Source: Microbacterium psychrotolerans
GTDB taxonomy: Bacteria > Actinomycetota > Actinomycetes > Actinomycetales > Microbacteriaceae
Length of the DNA stretch: 64,000 nt
Assembly (NCBI RefSeq): GCF_031085295.1
Contig: NZ_JAVFWO010000003.1
Span: 248,001-312,000 of the forward strand
Direction of reading: 5' to 3'
The position numbers and the translations under genes are program-made. Numbering within the stretch: the stretch's first letter is position 1; each line of letters starts with the position of its first letter. Under the pieces are notes generated by a model that was not told where the DNA came from, ran no database searches, and saw only the letters and a list, made by a program, of their open reading frames with translations. Of the stretch, positions 25,418-33,786 are shown one piece after another.

Positions 25418-27064
25418 ATGGGACTTCGGGGGAAGACCGGCGCACCACAGGGCGGTCCGCCGCGGCCACGCGACGAGCACGACGACGACCTCGAGGCGGA
25501 ACGCGAGCGAGAAGCGGCGCTCGCCGGACTGTTCGGTCCGCTGCTCGTGGGGGAACGGCAGCAGCCGACCGCTGTCGCCGCTGCCAGCGCCCGCATCATG
25601 GCGCACCACGGTGCCGCCGCGGCATCGGTTCCGGCGACCGCACCGACGGTTGCCGCGCTGCTGTCCGTCCCGCCGGCCCGTGTCACCGTTCCCGCGCCGG
25701 CTGCGGCCGTCCCGGCGTCGCCCGAGGCGCCGATCCCTCGGCCGACGAAGCCGGCTCCGCCGATTCCCTCCACCGTCGTCGCTGCGAACCTGCCAGCAGG
25801 GTCAGCCGCGGCCACTGCCGAACTCGCCGAAGCCGGCGACGATTCCCTCGCCACTGGGGGACCCGCGGCGAGCGCGCCCGGATCAGGGGACAGTCCCCGC
25901 GCGCTCGCCGCGACGGTCGCTGAGGGCGCGCCCACCCCCGTCGGTCATCAGGTCCTGCCTCCGCGCACGGCACCGCTCGAGGTCGCACTGCTCGTCGAGG
26001 CGCAGCGGCCGGCATCGCCGAACACGGCCGAGACCGCGCCGCGCACCAGCCGCCCTGCGCGACGGAGTGCGGCGGCGCGCTGGGGGCTGGTGGCGGCATC
26101 CGTCATCGTCGTCGGAGCTCTCGTCACCACCGGAACCGTCACGGTGCAGTCGGCCATGGCCCGCGACCGACTGGCGGCCGCGGTCGCTCAGCTCGATGAA
26201 GCCGCGGCCGGCGTCGTCGCGGCACAAGCCGACCTCGACGCCGCGATCGTCGAGGATGCCGCGCTCGGCGCGGACAGTGATGCCGCCGTCGCCGCAGCCG
26301 AACCCGTGCTCGCCCAGCTCGCCGGGATCAGCGACGACGCTGCGCTTCAGGAAGCGCAGGTAGCGGTCGATGAGCTGATCGCAGCGGCCGGCGCAGCGCC
26401 CGTCACCCGCCCGGACGCAGGTACGCGGACAACCGTGGACACGGCGGATGTCGAGGCCGTCGCCGCTGCCACGCATGACGCCGATGGCGTCCGCGCCGAC
26501 CTCGTCGCGGCGGCATCCGATGTTCGCACCGCCTCCGCGGCGCTCGAGGCTCGGATCGAGGCGCTGCGCGCGGCCGTCCTCGCGCTCGGTGCGTCGCTGC
26601 CGGCCTCCGCGGATCGGATCGCCGCCGAGAACCCGCTGCCGGCGGCCGAGCTGCGAGACGCGGTGCTCACCGCAGCGGCGGCGGCCGCTGCGGCACGCGA
26701 GAACGCCGACGCCCTCGCGGCGATGGGCTCGTACGCCGGCGCGGTGGCGGCGCTGCGCGGCGAACAGGATCGGATCGCCGCCGAGCAGCAGCGACTCCAC
26801 GAGCTGGAGCAGCAACGCGCGGCGCAGCGGCCGCGGTCGCAGCAGTCCCCAGAGCAGACGTCGGATCCGGCACCCGCGCCGGACCAGGGTTCTGCGCCGC
26901 AGACTCCGTCGGCCCCGTCGCCGCAGCCCCCGCCGCAGCCCGAGCCCGGCCCGCAACCCGGGCCCGACCCGCAGCCGGACCCTGACCCGGACCCGGAACC
27001 GCAACCAGACCCCGGGCCTCGCGATGGATGGCCCTGGGGGCCGTGGCCACCCTGGCAGGGCTGA
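25418..27064 (+). CDS. Ala/Pro-rich membrane protein of unknown function
   Basis: A 548-residue protein of no recognised family. Residues 1-210 are charged then Ala/Pro-rich and disordered; one membrane helix (WGLVAASVIVVGALVTTGTV) at about 220-240; then about 220 residues of Ala-rich alpha-helix likely to form coiled coils outside the membrane; finally an extreme Pro/Gln/Asp tail ending in a Trp-rich GWPWGPWPPW. ATG 25418 is preceded by GGACGGAG at six bases; an in-frame ATG at 25400 is weaker. It may belong to the regulon of the IniB-like gene. Low-complexity composition limits homology calls. Confidence 0.7.
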   Translation: MGLRGKTGAPQGGPPRPRDEHDDDLEAEREREAALAGLFGPLLVGERQQPTAVAAASARIMAHHGAAAASVPATAPTVAALLSVPPARVTVPAPAAAVPASPEAPIPRPTKPAPPIPSTVVAANLPAGSAAATAELAEAGDDSLATGGPAASAPGSGDSPRALAATVAEGAPTPVGHQVLPPRTAPLEVALLVEAQRPASPNTAETAPRTSRPARRSAAARWGLVAASVIVVGALVTTGTVTVQSAMARDRLAAAVAQLDEAAAGVVAAQADLDAAIVEDAALGADSDAAVAAAEPVLAQLAGISDDAALQEAQVAVDELIAAAGAAPVTRPDAGTRTTVDTADVEAVAAATHDADGVRADLVAAASDVRTASAALEARIEALRAAVLALGASLPASADRIAAENPLPAAELRDAVLTAAAAAAAARENADALAAMGSYAGAVAALRGEQDRIAAEQQRLHELEQQRAAQRPRSQQSPEQTSDPAPAPDQGSAPQTPSAPSPQPPPQPEPGPQPGPDPQPDPDPDPEPQPDPGPRDGWPWGPWPPWQG

Positions 27065-27126
27065 GGCGGCGCCCCTTCCCTGCACCTCGTCAGCGCCACT
27101 CTGAGCGCATCTCGACAGGAGACATC

Positions 27127-27963
27127 GTGACCGAACCCATCGTCGTCGGAATCACAGACGCCCCCGCCGCGCTCCGGGCGGTGGAGTGGGCGGTGAAACG
27201 CGCGTCGGCCCATCGTCTTCCCCTCAAGCTCATCGAGGTCGTGGGGGGCGCGGTCGGCGCGATCGGCGAGGATGAGGTCATCGAACGCGCGGTCGCGGCA
27301 GCCCGTGAACGCGTCGAGGCCACGGCATCCGCTCTGCCTCGCCTCGGGCTGAAGGTGTACATGCGGGTCGATCGCGGCAACCCGGTCGCCGTGCTCACGG
27401 ATGCCTCGGCCCACGCGTCGCTGCTGGTGATCGGAAGCGATCACCAGGACGGATCCGGGGGACGGCGCGGTGCGCACGGGCAGCGGATCGCCGCCGGGGC
27501 GCGGTGCCCTGTCGTGGTCGTGCCGGACGTGGACGTGTCGAAGCGCAGCGGGGTGGTGGTGGGCGTCGACGGCTCACCGGCTTCGGAGAAGGCGATCGCG
27601 TTCGCGGCCGCCGAGGCCGATCGTCTCGGTGAGCCGCTGATCGCCGTGGCCGCGTGGACCCCGCTCGAGGTGCCGCGGAACATGGCCGTCTACCCGGCGG
27701 AGTATCTCGAGAACATGGAGAAGCTCACCGCCGAAGCCCTCGGCCTGTCGCTCGCCGGACTCCGCTCCCGGTACCCCGACCTCGAGATCGATCGTCGCGT
27801 CGAGCGGGGGTATCCGTCGCAGATCATCAACGACCTCGCCTCCTCGGCGCGACTCGCGGTGGTCGGGTCGCACGGACGTGGCGCGCTGGCACGCTTCCTG
27901 CTCGGCTCGGTCAGCCAGGACGTGCTGGGCAGGCTTGCGACCGTCACGGCCGTCGTGCGCTGA
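27127..27963 (+). CDS. Universal stress protein (two Usp domains)
   Basis: A 278-residue tandem UspA protein. The N-terminal domain (VVGITDAPAALRAVEWAVKR) keeps a partial ATP loop; the C-terminal domain has the full pattern GVDGSPASEKAIAFA and VVGSHGRGALARFLLGSVS, which binds ATP in the family. GTG 27127 follows AGGAG at five bases. The frame is open further upstream but that part is not Usp-like. Its position after the 25418 gene suggests but does not prove co-transcription. Confidence 0.92.
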   Translation: MTEPIVVGITDAPAALRAVEWAVKRASAHRLPLKLIEVVGGAVGAIGEDEVIERAVAAARERVEATASALPRLGLKVYMRVDRGNPVAVLTDASAHASLLVIGSDHQDGSGGRRGAHGQRIAAGARCPVVVVPDVDVSKRSGVVVGVDGSPASEKAIAFAAAEADRLGEPLIAVAAWTPLEVPRNMAVYPAEYLENMEKLTAEALGLSLAGLRSRYPDLEIDRRVERGYPSQIINDLASSARLAVVGSHGRGALARFLLGSVSQDVLGRLATVTAVVR

Positions 27964-28002
27964 ACCTCGGCGCCGCGCACTCGGAGGGAGCGCCGCTCGG
28001 CC

Positions 28003-28008
28003 TAACCT
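28003..28008 (+). promoter_or_regulatory. Leaderless-type -10 element of the LacI gene at 28015
   Basis: TAACCT with six bases to ATG 28015. The GGAG in between is too close to the start to act as a Shine-Dalgarno sequence. Confidence 0.5.
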
Positions 28009-28014
28009 GGAGCA

Positions 28015-29064
28015 ATGGCGAACCGCTCGACGACCGGAGGCGGACGCCCGCGCGTCAGCGATGTGGCGGCGGCCGCAGGCGTCTCGCCGACGACGGTCTC
28101 GCACGCCCTCAGTGGCGCGCGCGCCGTCAACGCCGAGACCAAGGAGCGGATCCTCGCGGTGGCGCGCGAGCTCGGGTACGTGCCCGACCGGGTGGCGAGC
28201 GGCCTGCGCCGACGGCGCACCGGGGTCGTCGGCCTGATCGGCGACGACCTCGCCGCGACGCCGTTCGCGGGGCGCATCATCGAGGGCGCCCGTCGCGCCG
28301 GGCTCGAGCGCGACGTGCTGCTGATGGTGGGCGAGAGCGGAGGTGACGCCGCCGCCGAGAGCGACCTCGTCTCGCGATTCCTCGCGCAGCGTGTCGACGG
28401 CCTCCTCATCGCCCGCATGTACCACCAGCGCGTGGATCGTCCCGCCGTCCCCGACGATGTGCCGGTGGTGCTCGTCGATGCGGCTCCCGAGCCGGGATGG
28501 CATGTGGATGCCGTCGTGCCCGACGAGGCGCAGATCGCGACGCTGGCGTGCGAGCGGCTCACGCGGGAGGGGCACCGCGAGATCGCCTACGTCGGCACGA
28601 CCGATGAGTCGCGGGCGGCTCGCGGCCGCCTGATCGGGGTGCGCTCGGCTCTGGGGGATGCCGGCATCGCCATCGACGACGGCAGGCTCGAGTTCTGCAC
28701 CTCGGACGCCGTCGGGGGCCGCGAGGCCGGCGGGCGCCTGCTCGACCAGTCGCGTCCGCCGACCGCGATCATCTGCTTCAACGACCAGATCGCGATGGGG
28801 GTGATGCAGGCCGCGGCGCGGCGCGCGATCGCCGTGCCCGCTGGGCTGTCGGTGGTCGGCATCGACGACCTGCATCCGGTCGCCGATGCCCTCGATCCCG
28901 GACTCACGACGGTCGCGCTTCCGCACGACGAGATCGGACGGTGGGGGATGACGCGGCTGCTGGATCGCATCGACGGCACCGCACCGCCTGTCGGCGAGGG
29001 CGTGCACCAGCTGCGGGGCTGGCTCGTCGAGCGCGGCTCCGTCGCCGCGCCCGCCGCCCGCTGA
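28015..29064 (+). CDS. LacI-family transcriptional regulator
   Basis: A 349-residue regulator: N-terminal HTH and hinge (VSDVAAAAGVSPTTVSHALSG ... [18 protein letters not shown]), then a periplasmic-binding-protein-like sugar-binding domain with CFNDQIAMGVMQAA. Target and effector unknown. It is convergent with the GH32 gene (12 nt between stops), so it may control a fructan gene or something elsewhere; no AAATCGATTT palindrome lies next to it. It is a paralogue of the regulator at 32660. Confidence 0.92.
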   Translation: MANRSTTGGGRPRVSDVAAAAGVSPTTVSHALSGARAVNAETKERILAVARELGYVPDRVASGLRRRRTGVVGLIGDDLAATPFAGRIIEGARRAGLERDVLLMVGESGGDAAAESDLVSRFLAQRVDGLLIARMYHQRVDRPAVPDDVPVVLVDAAPEPGWHVDAVVPDEAQIATLACERLTREGHREIAYVGTTDESRAARGRLIGVRSALGDAGIAIDDGRLEFCTSDAVGGREAGGRLLDQSRPPTAIICFNDQIAMGVMQAAARRAIAVPAGLSVVGIDDLHPVADALDPGLTTVALPHDEIGRWGMTRLLDRIDGTAPPVGEGVHQLRGWLVERGSVAAPAAR

Positions 29065-29076
29065 GCCGCGTGCCGC

Positions 29077-30735
29077 CTAGCGGCGCCCCATCCGATCGAC
29101 GGGGGCGACGCTCAGAGGAGTGAGGCTCGCATCGGTGACGCTCACCGCGCCGTCCGCGCCCTCGATGCGCAGCCCGCGCTCGCCGGCCGACCCGTAGGTC
29201 GCCATGGTCAGCGCCACGGCGCCATCGCCGGCGAAGACCTCCACCGACGCGGCATCCACGACGATGTCGAGATCGACCCGCCCATCCGTCGGTACGACCC
29301 TCGCCGTGCGCACCTCGCGGTACGCCTCGGGCATCCCGTCGGCGACGGCATCCGCGTCGCGCGTCACGAACGCGACTTCCGCGGCGAAGTCGTAGCCGAC
29401 GGTCGCGAAGGTGCCGTCCCCGGTGAGCACTTTGACGCGGAGTTCGCCGGTGTCTGCGACAGCCTCAGACGCGGTGAGCCTCAGCCGATAGGCGCCCGAC
29501 GCCGGCACGTCGACCTCGAACGCCGTGTCGCCGTCGACCCGCCCGTCCGCGAGCGGCCGGCGCTCGCCGGCCAGTGCGTCCAGCTCCGCGGCCGGCGTCG
29601 AATGCAGCGTGGCGCCCGCCCCGTTCGCGCGCAGGGAGATCGTGCGAACGAGGGTGTCCGATCCGCCGTGCCAGTCTTCGCCGGGGAGGCGGTCGGCGTA
29701 GGCCCAGTTGTTCATCCAGCCGATGCCGTACCGCGACGCCAGACGGTCGCCGCCCTCGAGCCGGGGGTCGTCCCACGTGACGGCCGCGTAGTAGTCGGGA
29801 CCATGGTCCAGCCACTGGTGCCCGGTTCCGTCGGCCGTGAAGCGCTCGCCGTCCCACTGACCCACCCAGTACGCGGTGCCGGTGGTCATGCCCTCCGCCC
29901 CGCCGTTGGCGCCGGCGACGAGCACCCATCGCACGTCGTCAGCATCCCCGTCCACCGAGAGGGGGAACAGGTCGGGGCATTCGAGCACTCCGAGTCCCGT
30001 CGTCGTGAAGTCCGAGACGTACGTCCACTCGCGCAGGTCCGGCGAGGTGTAGAAGCCGATCCGGTCGTGCTCGGCCAGCGCCATCACCCAATGCCCGGCC
30101 GTTTCGTCCCAGAACACGCGCGGGTCGCGCCAATCGGCGACGCCGGGGTTGTCCATCACCGGGTTGCCGTCGTACGACTCGAAGCTGTAGCCGCCGTCGC
30201 GTGAGAAGAAGAGCGACTGTCGCTGCACGCCGTCCACCTGCTGGGTGACGATCGCGATGACCGCGCCGGCGCCGAACCCGGCGGTCCCGTGCTCGTCGAC
30301 CACGGCGGTGCCTGTCCAGATGTCACCGAGCCCGTTGGCGTACTTCTCGATCGCGACGCCCTGATCCTGCCAGTGCACGAGGTCGGTCGAGGTCGCGTGA
30401 AACCACGCGGTGCCGTTCCCGTCGGGGTAGTCCGCGTTGTACAGGTAGTAGTAGTGCCACACGCCGTCCAGGAGGAACGGCTTCTGCGGATCGTTCATCC
30501 AGTTCTCGCCGGGCGTGATGTGGATCCCCGGCCGATGCGGCGACCAGCCAGCCGGCCGCTCGGACGCGCCGGCCGACGGCTCCGTCGGCGACGGGCTCGG
30601 CCCGGCGTCCCGGTGAGACGGCACGCCGACCGCCAGTACGGTCACCGCGGCGACGACGAGCACCGCGATCGCCACCACGGCGATCAGGAGCGAGCGGCGG
30701 TGGCGGGTCGTGAAGCGGGTGTCGTCCGCGGGCAT
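29077..30735 (-). CDS. Membrane-anchored GH32 fructanase (levanase/inulinase type)
   Basis: A 552-residue glycoside hydrolase family 32 enzyme held outside the cell by an N-terminal helix (about 15-37) and Pro/Ser linker. The five-blade propeller carries the catalytic triad: nucleophile D82 in WMNDPQK, transition-state stabiliser D204 in WRDPRVF and acid/base E252 in LECPDLF. A C-terminal beta-sandwich follows (VDLDIVVDAASVEVFAGDG). ATG 30735 with GAAGGA upstream is preferred over the open frame to 30927. It lies downstream of the levansucrase on the same strand. Expected to release fructose or short fructans; bond preference unknown. Confidence 0.93.
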   Translation of the reverse strand: MPADDTRFTTRHRRSLLIAVVAIAVLVVAAVTVLAVGVPSHRDAGPSPSPTEPSAGASERPAGWSPHRPGIHITPGENWMNDPQKPFLLDGVWHYYYLYNADYPDGNGTAWFHATSTDLVHWQDQGVAIEKYANGLGDIWTGTAVVDEHGTAGFGAGAVIAIVTQQVDGVQRQSLFFSRDGGYSFESYDGNPVMDNPGVADWRDPRVFWDETAGHWVMALAEHDRIGFYTSPDLREWTYVSDFTTTGLGVLECPDLFPLSVDGDADDVRWVLVAGANGGAEGMTTGTAYWVGQWDGERFTADGTGHQWLDHGPDYYAAVTWDDPRLEGGDRLASRYGIGWMNNWAYADRLPGEDWHGGSDTLVRTISLRANGAGATLHSTPAAELDALAGERRPLADGRVDGDTAFEVDVPASGAYRLRLTASEAVADTGELRVKVLTGDGTFATVGYDFAAEVAFVTRDADAVADGMPEAYREVRTARVVPTDGRVDLDIVVDAASVEVFAGDGAVALTMATYGSAGERGLRIEGADGAVSVTDASLTPLSVAPVDRMGRR

Positions 30736-30794
30736 GACGGATCCTTCCGTTGTCGGTCGAGTGGGCGTTGTCGGTCGTGTGGGGATGCGGCGGA

Positions 30795-30830
30795 CGGATG
30801 CCCCGGCACGAGGCCGTGCCGAGGCATCCG
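30795..30830. other. Hairpin between levansucrase and GH32 genes
   Basis: Inverted repeat CGGATGCC-c-CGGCAC ... GTGCCG-a-GGCATCCG, without a U-tract. It may partly terminate or stabilise the levansucrase mRNA. Confidence 0.6.
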
Positions 30831-30847
30831 TTGCTCTGTCGCTGCGG

Positions 30848-32464
30848 TCAGCGCAGGGTCTTCTCGTTGCCGCCGGGGTTGACGTTGATGTTCGCCGGGA
30901 TGTCGGCGTAGCCGCCGAGCCCGCCATCGCCGTACGAGTAGTCGACCGCCGACGAGGCGCCGTCGATGTCGATCTTGACGGTCGGGGCGAGAGTGCCGCC
31001 GCGGCGGAAGTCGCCCTCCGTGCCGACCGTGTCGATGAACGACTGCACCAGTCCGCCGGGCATCACGTAGTGCGAGTACGCCTGGAAGTGCCCGATCGGC
31101 TGGTTGAAGTCCGGGGCGAACGGCTGTCCGCCCGCGAAGTTCAGGTTCGTCGGGTTGCCGAGGGCGAGGCCCGAGCCGGCGTTCATCGGCTGGTAGTCGC
31201 TGCGGATGCCGTCGCCGACGAAGCCGTAGACGCCCTCAGGGCCATCGATGCCGTTCGCGAACGTGCCACGGTGGCTGATGGTGAAGAGGTAGTACTTGCC
31301 GTCCTTCATATAGATCTGCGGACGCTCGGTCTGGTCCGTGACGCAGTTCGCCGACAGGATCGGCGGCAGGAACTCCCACTCGGTGAGCTCCTTGTTCTTC
31401 GCCTTGGCGAGGCCGACATTGCCGATCTGGTACGTGGCGCCCGAAGCGTTCACCTGCTCGATCGTCTCTGCGAAGGGATCCCCCTCGCGGTAGCCGAGGT
31501 CCTCCTCGTTGCACGTCGCGCTCTCGCGGGGCATGGCGGAGTTGCCTTCGAAGACCATGAAGGTCTCACCGGGGTGGGCCGGGTCCTCGAAGGTGAACGG
31601 GTCGCGGAAGTTGAAGAACTCGTTCTGCGCACCGGTCTGGTAGTACGTGCCATCGGCCTGCAGCAGGTCGGTGACCTCGTCGAACCCCGTCAGCTTCACA
31701 CCGTTCTTGTTGGCGTGCACCTTGCCCACGCTCAGCGCGATGCGCGGGTCGTAGGGCTTGCGGTTGCTGCCGTCCTCGTTGCGGTAGAAAGCGACATCCG
31801 TGAAGAACAGCTTGATCTCGCCGCCCTTCGAGATGCGCGCCGAACCCGACCACTGGGTCTGGTGGCTGTACGACTGGTCGGGGAAGATCTTGCCGGTCAC
31901 GCCCTCGTCGAAGACCAGGCCGCCGTATGTCCAGCCGCCGTTCTCCGGGCGCTCGTCCGCGGGGATGCCTGCAGGGCGGTAGAAGTAGCCGATCTTCGCG
32001 AACACGTGCCGCTCGTCGAACACGAGGTTGCGGTCGGCCACGAGCGAGAAGATGATCTCCTGGCCGTTGACGCTGTACTGATTGGCGTCCTCATCGGTCA
32101 GCGGCCAGGAGTCCCAGACCCAGACCTCCTCGTTGCTCATGTCGGGGAAGTCCTGCGGGACCGCGGGCATCGTGAGCTCGGCGGGCATCGAGTTCTGCTT
32201 CGAGCCGGCGGTGGGATCGGACAGGCGCTTCAGCTGCCGCGCGTCCGCGCGGGTCCACTTGGCGGTGAAGTCGTCCTCGGGGGCGTACGCCTGCTGGGTG
32301 TGGACGGTCGGCTCGGGGCCGTCCTGCAGATCGGGCAACGCCACCGCGGGGGCCGGCGTGACAGCGGCAGCGGCCGGTAGGCCGACCAGTGCCGACGCCG
32401 CCACGGCGGCGGCGGTGACGGCGCCGGTCAGGATACGCCTGACGTGCTTCGGGGGAGTGTTCAT
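30848..32464 (-). CDS. Secreted GH68 levansucrase/inulosucrase
   Basis: A 538-residue exported fructosyltransferase: signal peptide about 1-34 (cut near AAAA). The GH68 catalytic triad is visible as nucleophile D118 (VWVWDSW), stabiliser D288 (NFRDPF) and acid/base E380 (TERPQIY). Such enzymes split sucrose and build levan or inulin outside the cell. ATG 32464 follows GGAG at eight bases. Transcribed divergently from the LacI gene at 32660, with a large palindromic operator just upstream, so repression by that regulator is likely. It has no wall anchor. Confidence 0.93.
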   Translation of the reverse strand: MNTPPKHVRRILTGAVTAAAVAASALVGLPAAAAVTPAPAVALPDLQDGPEPTVHTQQAYAPEDDFTAKWTRADARQLKRLSDPTAGSKQNSMPAELTMPAVPQDFPDMSNEEVWVWDSWPLTDEDANQYSVNGQEIIFSLVADRNLVFDERHVFAKIGYFYRPAGIPADERPENGGWTYGGLVFDEGVTGKIFPDQSYSHQTQWSGSARISKGGEIKLFFTDVAFYRNEDGSNRKPYDPRIALSVGKVHANKNGVKLTGFDEVTDLLQADGTYYQTGAQNEFFNFRDPFTFEDPAHPGETFMVFEGNSAMPRESATCNEEDLGYREGDPFAETIEQVNASGATYQIGNVGLAKAKNKELTEWEFLPPILSANCVTDQTERPQIYMKDGKYYLFTISHRGTFANGIDGPEGVYGFVGDGIRSDYQPMNAGSGLALGNPTNLNFAGGQPFAPDFNQPIGHFQAYSHYVMPGGLVQSFIDTVGTEGDFRRGGTLAPTVKIDIDGASSAVDYSYGDGGLGGYADIPANINVNPGGNEKTLR

Positions 32465-32485
32465 TCCTGGAGCTCCTTCGAGATC

Positions 32486-32513
32486 AGGCGATGCAAATCG
32501 ATTTGCATCGCCT
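32486..32513. promoter_or_regulatory. 28-bp perfect palindrome, LacI-type operator (levansucrase side)
   Basis: Perfect palindrome centred on TGCAAATCGATTTGCA, 21 bp upstream of the levansucrase start. The central AAATCGATTT is shared with the second operator. A protein bound here would block the levansucrase transcript start. Confidence 0.85.
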
Positions 32514-32585
32514 ATCCATAGTGACACGGACCCGGGGATCGCGCATGTCGGCCGTTCGGGGGACAGGGCGTGCCGGATGTCCCGC

Positions 32586-32615
32586 TTGACGCGGCGCCGC
32601 TCGTCGGTTCATAAT
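32586..32615 (+). promoter_or_regulatory. Promoter of the LacI/fructan import operon
   Basis: TTGACG (32586-32591), 18-bp spacer, CATAAT (32610-32615), pointing to the LacI gene at 32660. Confidence 0.7.
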
Positions 32616-32626
32616 CGATCCCGTCC

Positions 32627-32642
32627 GATAAATCGATTTATC
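32627..32642. promoter_or_regulatory. 16-bp palindromic LacI-type operator (regulator side)
   Basis: GATAAATCGATTTATC, perfect palindrome, just downstream of the predicted transcription start of the LacI gene; suits autorepression. Same AAATCGATTT core as 32486-32513. Confidence 0.85.
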
Positions 32643-32659
32643 ACGATGGAGTGCGACAC

Positions 32660-33745
32660 ATGGCGAGGGCCCGGATCTCAGACGTGGCGGCGGCAGCCGG
32701 CGTCTCGGTGACCACCGTGTCGCTCGTCATGAACGATGTGGAGTCGCGGATCTCCGAGGAGACACGCACGCGCGTCCGCGAGGCCGCGCGAGCGATCGGA
32801 TACGCTCCGAGCTCCGTCGCCCGCGGGTTGCGTACGCAGCAGACCCGCACTGTGGGCCTCATCTCCGACCAGATCGCGACGACCCCGTTCGCCGGGGACA
32901 TGCTCGCCGGCGCGCAGGACGCGGCGCGAGAGAACGGCTACCTCGTCTTCCTCATCGACACCGGCGGCGACAGTGCGATCGAAGCGGACGCGATCCGCGC
33001 GCTCACCGCTCAGCAGGTCGACGCGCTCATCTACGCGTGCATGTGGCATCAGGTGGTCCCGGCTCCGGCCGGACTGCCCGCGGGAGCGGTCTTCCTCGAC
33101 TGCCGGCCCGAGAACGGGGGGTACCGCTCCGTCGTCCCCGACGATCGCGCCGGGGGAGCGGCGGCCGTGCGGGAACTGGTCGCCGCCGGGCATCGGCGCA
33201 TCGCCTACATCGACACCGACGACACTCCCATCGCGTCCAATCTGCGCCACGAGGGCTACCTCGAAGTGCTGGCTGAGCACGGCATCCCGGTCGATCCGGC
33301 GCTCCACGTGCAGGGCGAGACCACCGCCCGCGGCGGTCGCGCCGCCTTCGAGCAGCTCCTCGAGCTCCCCGAGGAGCAGCGCCCCACCGCGATCTTCTGC
33401 TTCAACGACCGCATGGCGGCCGGCGTGTACATCGCCGCGCACCGTCGCGGTCTCGACATCCCGCGGGACCTCTCGATCGTCGGCTACGACGACCAGCAGC
33501 TCGTCGCCGCGGAACAGGATCCCCCCCTCACCACCATCGCCCTGCCCCATTACGACATGGGCCGCTGGGCGATGGAGGTCGCGCTCGGCGTCCGCGCAGA
33601 GGGGGACGAGGACGCCACGCACCTCATGGAGTGTCCCGTCATCCGACGAGACTCCGTTGGCCCGCCGCCGGCGCAAGTCGCCAAACCGAACCGGCGACGG
33701 GCTTCACACACCGAGAGGCCGCCGGAGGCGGCCACCGATCGGTGA
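32660..33745 (+). CDS. LacI-family regulator of the fructan locus
   Basis: A 361-residue LacI protein: HTH/hinge (ISDVAAAAGVSVTTVSLVMND ... SVARGLRTQQTRTVGLIS) and sugar-binding domain (CFNDRMAAGVYIAAHRR). ATG 32660 follows GGAG at eight bases; GTG 32651 is also in frame. It lies between the divergent levansucrase gene and the importer genes, with palindromic operators on both sides, so it most likely senses a fructose or sucrose derivative and controls both arms and itself. A 35-residue basic, Pro-rich tail follows the core. Confidence 0.92.
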   Translation: MARARISDVAAAAGVSVTTVSLVMNDVESRISEETRTRVREAARAIGYAPSSVARGLRTQQTRTVGLISDQIATTPFAGDMLAGAQDAARENGYLVFLIDTGGDSAIEADAIRALTAQQVDALIYACMWHQVVPAPAGLPAGAVFLDCRPENGGYRSVVPDDRAGGAAAVRELVAAGHRRIAYIDTDDTPIASNLRHEGYLEVLAEHGIPVDPALHVQGETTARGGRAAFEQLLELPEEQRPTAIFCFNDRMAAGVYIAAHRRGLDIPRDLSIVGYDDQQLVAAEQDPPLTTIALPHYDMGRWAMEVALGVRAEGDEDATHLMECPVIRRDSVGPPPAQVAKPNRRRASHTERPPEAATDR

Positions 33746-33786
33746 CCCACGCGGGCGTGAGTCACCAAGAAAAGGAAACCACAACA

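Noticed and set aside
23829..25469. Minus-strand frame of 546 codons across glmM
   Set aside because: Antisense shadow; glmM on plus has every family motif.
30710..32380. Plus-strand frame of 556 codons across levansucrase
   Set aside because: Antisense shadow; it lacks any domain and the GH68 triad is on minus.
32486..32513. Rho-independent terminator for one of the divergent genes
   Set aside because: It lies between divergent starts, has no U-tract, and its core matches the second palindrome, so an operator is the better reading.
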